A stretch of 40,505 nucleotides of DNA from a virus: positions 1-40,505 of the IMG/VR virus record IMGVR_UViG_3300032251_000005; one strand, 5' to 3'. Positions within the stretch are counted from its first letter, which is position 1, and each line of letters opens with the position of its first letter. A program made the translations under genes and the position numbers. The notes below the pieces were generated by a model that saw only the letters and a program-made list of their open reading frames with translations, was not told the origin of the DNA and did no database searches. This document shows, in pieces, positions 38,055-40,505 of the stretch.

Positions 38055-38282
38055 ATGGCAGAAATACAGATGACGCCAGCGCAATTCCAGCGTATCAGAG
38101 AAATAGATTTCGGGTTAAGCCGTAAGGAATTCGCTAAAGTCTTTGGTTTTTCAGATAGGCATGTACGCGATTTAGAAAATGGTATCAAGCCTATCAATCA
38201 TAGGACGGCGTTACTTTTGAGGTTAGCGAAAAAAGCGCACGAATATGACTTGATTAGTTTTAACAGGAAGTTACTGCTATGA
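38055..38282 (+). CDS. XRE-family HTH regulator
   Basis: A protein of 75 residues after GGAGGTTGAGAA. RKEFAKVFGFSDRHVRDLENG is a Cro/C1-type helix-turn-helix. The short length and absence of a second domain fit a Cro-like repressor rather than a CI-type one. It lies directly after the operator region and overlaps the next gene by four bases. Confidence 0.78.
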   Translation: MAEIQMTPAQFQRIREIDFGLSRKEFAKVFGFSDRHVRDLENGIKPINHRTALLLRLAKKAHEYDLISFNRKLLL

Positions 38283-38518
38283 AATTTTTAACAGACAGCC
38301 TGATAATAATCAGCTTGGTCATAATCGGTATTGCAATAGATGGCCGTATTAATCAGGTTAACAAGGTGCGTACTAATGTCCCGTATGGTTACGGTTACTG
38401 CCTGTACAAAACTGGCGGCGACATTAGTAATTGCTCCGCGACTGCATGGCGCAGATTAACTGACAAAGGATATGAGCGCTGTATGACAGAAACTAAATCG
38501 CCTGATATCTGTCTATAA
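38279..38518 (+). CDS. small membrane-anchored or secreted protein
   Basis: A protein of 79 residues. Residues 5-20 form a hydrophobic helix (signal anchor), and the outer part has four Cys (CLY, NC, CMT, CL) that could make two disulphides. Coupled to the XRE gene by ATGA. It may be a prophage-expressed envelope protein. No family recognised. Confidence 0.65.
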   Translation: MKFLTDSLIIISLVIIGIAIDGRINQVNKVRTNVPYGYGYCLYKTGGDISNCSATAWRRLTDKGYERCMTETKSPDICL

Positions 38519-38520
38519 CC

Positions 38521-38540
38521 AAGGGGGCATTCGCCCCCTT
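38521..38540. terminator. bidirectional terminator at the block junction
   Basis: AAGGGGGCATTCGCCCCCTT is a perfect hairpin between converging transcripts. It stops the plus-strand XRE operon (stop 38518) and the minus-strand late block, whose last gene ends at 38539 within the stem. Confidence 0.8.
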
Positions 38541-38697
38541 ATTTACACTTCCCGGTAGTCGCATCATACTCATAACCTTCACCATAACAAGCTGCGCGTT
38601 TCTGCGCCTGCTGGCGTTTAGTCAGTTTCTTTTTCGCGCCTTCTGCCATGCCACTACCTAACGGCATATCTTCTGGTTTACGTTTCTTGGCAGCCAT
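38539..38697 (-). CDS. 52-residue basic protein
   Basis: A protein of 52 residues, Lys/Arg-rich at both ends with Cys in RAACYGEGYEYDATTGKC. Its ATG shares its A with the stop of the tiny gene before it (TAATG). Last gene of the late block; its stop lies in the terminator. Unknown role. It may be a DNA- or membrane-active peptide. Confidence 0.6.
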   Translation of the reverse strand: MAAKKRKPEDMPLGSGMAEGAKKKLTKRQQAQKRAACYGEGYEYDATTGKCK

Positions 38698-38756
38698 TAG
38701 TATTTCCTCCTTCCACCACCTTTACCTTTACCTTTACCTTTACCCTTGCCAGCCAT
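38697..38756 (-). CDS. 19-residue Gly-Lys peptide
   Basis: An open frame of 19 codons, MAGKGKGKGKGKGGGRRKY, with TAATG overlaps on both sides and GGAGGAAAC before it. Its DNA carries CTTTAC repeated about four times. Tiny Gly-Lys peptides like this occur in related phages. It may exist mainly to couple translation. Confidence 0.5.
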   Translation of the reverse strand: MAGKGKGKGKGKGGGRRKY

Positions 38757-38911
38757 TAGCGTTTCCTCCCTGATTTCTTGCCCTTATGAGTGCCTTTTAT
38801 GTTGCCTTTGTTCTGGCTGGCATAAAAGACTTCCTCGCCTTTACCTTTGCCATACTCCTTTTCCATGGCTTTCTTAATCTTCTTTCCTTTTGCTGTCAGT
38901 GGCATTTCCAT
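38756..38911 (-). CDS. 51-residue conserved basic protein (MPLTxKGKKI type)
   Basis: A protein of 51 residues, MPLTAKGKKIKKAM near the start and GEEVFYASQNKGNIKGTHKG in the middle, a pattern I know from many podoviruses and environmental phages. Role unknown. The stop of the upstream gene is inside the ribosome site TAGGAGG. Probably abundant and DNA- or virion-associated. Confidence 0.72.
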   Translation of the reverse strand: MEMPLTAKGKKIKKAMEKEYGKGKGEEVFYASQNKGNIKGTHKGKKSGRKR

Positions 38912-38917
38912 TGCCTC

Positions 38918-39196
38918 CTATGGTGGTGCAACAACTCTGCAATAATAATCATATTGTAGGTCATTTAATGTTTCGCCAATGGCCAACTGATTTTTTAGAT
39001 ATGTTACATACCTGTCGTTAAATGCTCCGGGCGGTATCGCAAGCACATCAAAAAATTGATTCCATGCATCGTTAAGCTGCGCAGCCGTGACGCCAGGCTG
39101 TGTCTGTAACCATTCCAGCATGAGATCATTTAGCTGGCCAGAGTGCAATAACACGCTCTCAAAATACGCGACTTTGCAATCATTAACATGCGGCAT
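38918..39196 (-). CDS. small protein after the holin candidate
   Basis: A protein of 92 residues, mostly helical, behind GGAAGG. HSGQLNDLMLEWLQTQPGVT and LNDAWNQFFDVLAIPPGAFND look like a compact helical protein. No catalytic pattern of an endolysin (no E-x8-D/C-x5-T). A known type in podoviruses but without a role. Overlaps the gene before it by one base. Confidence 0.68.
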   Translation of the reverse strand: MPHVNDCKVAYFESVLLHSGQLNDLMLEWLQTQPGVTAAQLNDAWNQFFDVLAIPPGAFNDRYVTYLKNQLAIGETLNDLQYDYYCRVVAPP

Positions 39197-39312
39197 CAGT
39201 TTACCTTCCCTAGTAAATAGCCAAATATAAATATCAATAAATCAGCAAGCAGTGCTATGGCAATCAAAACCCATAGCACTACTTCTGATTTACTGCGTGG
39301 CGGCCAGACCAT
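39196..39312 (-). CDS. 38-residue single-helix membrane protein (holin candidate)
   Basis: A protein of 38 residues with one transmembrane helix (about residues 11-34), a basic N-terminus (PPRSKS) and a short Lys end. TGATG overlaps on both sides. In T7 the class II holin gene follows the tail fibre, and this is a similar place and size class. A holin or holin-like role is inferred from that only. Confidence 0.55.
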   Translation of the reverse strand: MVWPPRSKSEVVLWVLIAIALLADLLIFIFGYLLGKVN

Positions 39313-39977
39313 CAAAAATGGTAATTAATACCAAGCTGATAAGTGCTAGGATCAAAATCAACGACTTGGCCAGCATAGACCATTTCAACTTCATGTTTGC
39401 GATAGTCAATAAACACATCCATTCCGGGCAAGACATTGGCCACTTCCAGACCAATACCATATGCATAGCCAATGCCGGAATCAGTTACTGAGGCTCGTGC
39501 GCTATTTGAATAGATGACTTCGCCTTCATTAGTTACCGTTTGATTATAATTGATACTTGCACGACTGCTGGCGGCAGTAATTCCCACTCGCGGCACAATA
39601 TTTAATGGCCGATTGTCGGTAATATTGATTGGTGAAAAACGACCTACCAGCCATAAATCAGCGGCTTTCCCTTCATAAGTTCCTGTTAAAGTCTCTGTGC
39701 TAGTGTAGTCATCACGAACATAAGTATCGACAATGGCCTTACTAGAGTCGCCAAAATCGGTATAGGTCAACTCCACGGCCAGCCATGGCTTAGAAGTCTG
39801 CCAGCCAAAGCCCAGCATGTAACCACTGGCATCATCGTTGAAGGCTTGATTGAATGGTGCATCAACTTCTAAATCAGTATCGACATAGGCTCCCGTGATA
39901 TAGGGTGCAGCCTTAACTGATGCCATTGCGGCAAAGCCGAATAATACAAGTAATAGTCCTATTGCTGTTTTTTTCAT
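39312..39977 (-). CDS. outer-membrane beta-barrel protein (Lom/OmpA-like)
   Basis: A protein of 221 residues from ATG 39977, since AGGAG lies nine bases before it. GTG at 39983 is too close to it. Residues 1-24 are a signal peptide (cut near SVKA). The remainder alternates hydrophobic and polar residues in about eight strands and ends in LGINYHF, a C-terminal Phe signature for outer-membrane insertion. Phage-encoded barrels of the Lom/Ail type alter the lysogen surface or block superinfection. It lies in the late block between the tail fibre and the holin candidate. Confidence 0.82.
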   Translation of the reverse strand: MKKTAIGLLLVLFGFAAMASVKAAPYITGAYVDTDLEVDAPFNQAFNDDASGYMLGFGWQTSKPWLAVELTYTDFGDSSKAIVDTYVRDDYTSTETLTGTYEGKAADLWLVGRFSPINITDNRPLNIVPRVGITAASSRASINYNQTVTNEGEVIYSNSARASVTDSGIGYAYGIGLEVANVLPGMDVFIDYRKHEVEMVYAGQVVDFDPSTYQLGINYHF

Positions 39978-40022
39978 TGTCACCCTCTCCTTGGGTTAAG
40001 TTTAATTAATTATGTAATAATA

Positions 40023-40505
40023 TTAAGCGGGGTTATATCCCCAGCCGATCACTCTAATTTTACCTGCGGTAAAAAAGTTTCCTGCGAACCCGGTACTTGT
40101 AACTGTAAAGATACGCCTTTCTCCTGTTGGGTTAGTTCTTACTGCCGCATTACCGGCTGCACCTTGTGAGACATTTGCACCATCAAGCGGGTCTAATAAC
40201 AGAGTCCAGTCAATGATTCTAATGTCATATTTTACAGCCATAGCGGAGCCTTTTATTCTAATACTACTGCCAAGCAGAGACCTACTGCCAGCAAAGTCTG
40301 TATAAGTTTCTGATGCAGTAACTAGGAATATAATGAAATCTACATCAGTAGGAACGCTATCAAGTTGTGTAAATATAACCGCAGCAGTACTACCAGTAGG
40401 GCCAATAGTAGTGGTTGCGCCTAACATACCGGATGTTAGCAAGTCTAAATCTGCACCGTTTGGAACTTCATATGTTACTTGGCCACTACCTAAAGCGCCA
40501 TCAAC
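40023..40505 (-). CDS. tail fibre protein, C-terminal part (cut by the window end)
   Basis: The frame enters from the right end and stops at 40023. It continues the gene at 1-1285. Its first 46 codons lie in the end repeat. The C-terminal 160 residues hold a VDFIIFLVTASETYTDF strand, GSSIRIKGSAMAVKY and a final WGYNPA, a beta-rich tip that probably carries host recognition. No chaperone or lyase motif is visible. Confidence 0.85.
   Translation of the reverse strand, partial: VDGALGSGQVTYEVPNGADLDLLTSGMLGATTTIGPTGSTAAVIFTQLDSVPTDVDFIIFLVTASETYTDFAGSRSLLGSSIRIKGSAMAVKYDIRIIDWTLLLDPLDGANVSQGAAGNAAVRTNPTGERRIFTVTSTGFAGNFFTAGKIRVIGWGYNPA
40367..40505. repeat. terminal direct repeat, right copy
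   Basis: Right-hand copy of the 139-base end repeat. The single mismatch against the left copy changes tail-fibre codon 387 from ATA (Ile) to TTA (Leu). It could be a population variant or a read error. Confidence 0.93.

Overview
The window is the essentially complete genome of a temperate tailed phage with a T7-like (podovirus) virion. Its first and last 139 bases are the same sequence with one mismatch. Joining them gives a circle of 40,366 bp and restores one tail-fibre gene that the ends cut in two. The host is probably a Gram-negative proteobacterium. The evidence is an encoded outer-membrane beta-barrel ending in Phe, secreted proteins with ordinary signal peptides, and AGGAGG-type ribosome sites. 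No tRNA, rRNA, CRISPR array, insertion sequence, reverse transcriptase, DNA polymerase or RNA polymerase was seen.

Layout. (1) 22083 down to 1, continuing over the junction at 40505 down to 38539, all minus strand: a late block. It starts with small secreted proteins and small nucleic-acid-binding proteins (22083-18690). Then come a winged-helix protein, small and large terminase, portal, a Bbp19-like protein, scaffold, major capsid protein, tail tubular proteins A and B, a GNAT-like protein, three internal or ejected proteins and the tail fibre. A Lom/OmpA-like barrel, a holin-sized membrane protein and tiny basic proteins follow. (2) 22803-27013, plus strand: about a dozen small early or accessory genes. 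They share a conserved start-site leader (GAGGTTGAGACCATG), and five copies of a two-hairpin element lie between them. A strong sigma70-like promoter with a palindrome in its spacer drives the block. (3) 33618 down to 27021, minus strand: Cro-like and other HTH proteins, an SSB-like protein, an orphan cytosine methyltransferase with a long overlapping frame, a zinc/HTH protein, RusA resolvase, a VapE-type helicase, and small genes including a YkgJ-type gene without an ordinary start codon. (4) 33789-36063, minus strand: an excisionase-like protein, a tyrosine integrase, an attP-like region and a small membrane protein. (5) 36143-38518, plus strand: two AP2-type proteins, an unknown protein, an Rrf2/IscR-like regulator, and an XRE regulator behind a palindromic operator. 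A bidirectional terminator at 38521-38540 separates this block from the end of the late block.

Working together (inference). The phage integrates with its own integrase. It replicates through a helicase, SSB and RusA set on host polymerases. It packages with its own terminase into a BPP-1/T7-like capsid and ejects internal proteins to infect. The lysogeny switch may involve the Rrf2-like, XRE and YdaS/Cro-like proteins. The secreted and outer-membrane proteins look like lysogenic-conversion or exclusion genes. No endolysin could be recognised.

The most unusual features are RNA-level: the shared leader motif, two unrelated families of intergenic hairpins, a pair of near-identical promoter-like sequences in front of the two late sub-blocks, and same-strand dual coding in the methyltransferase.
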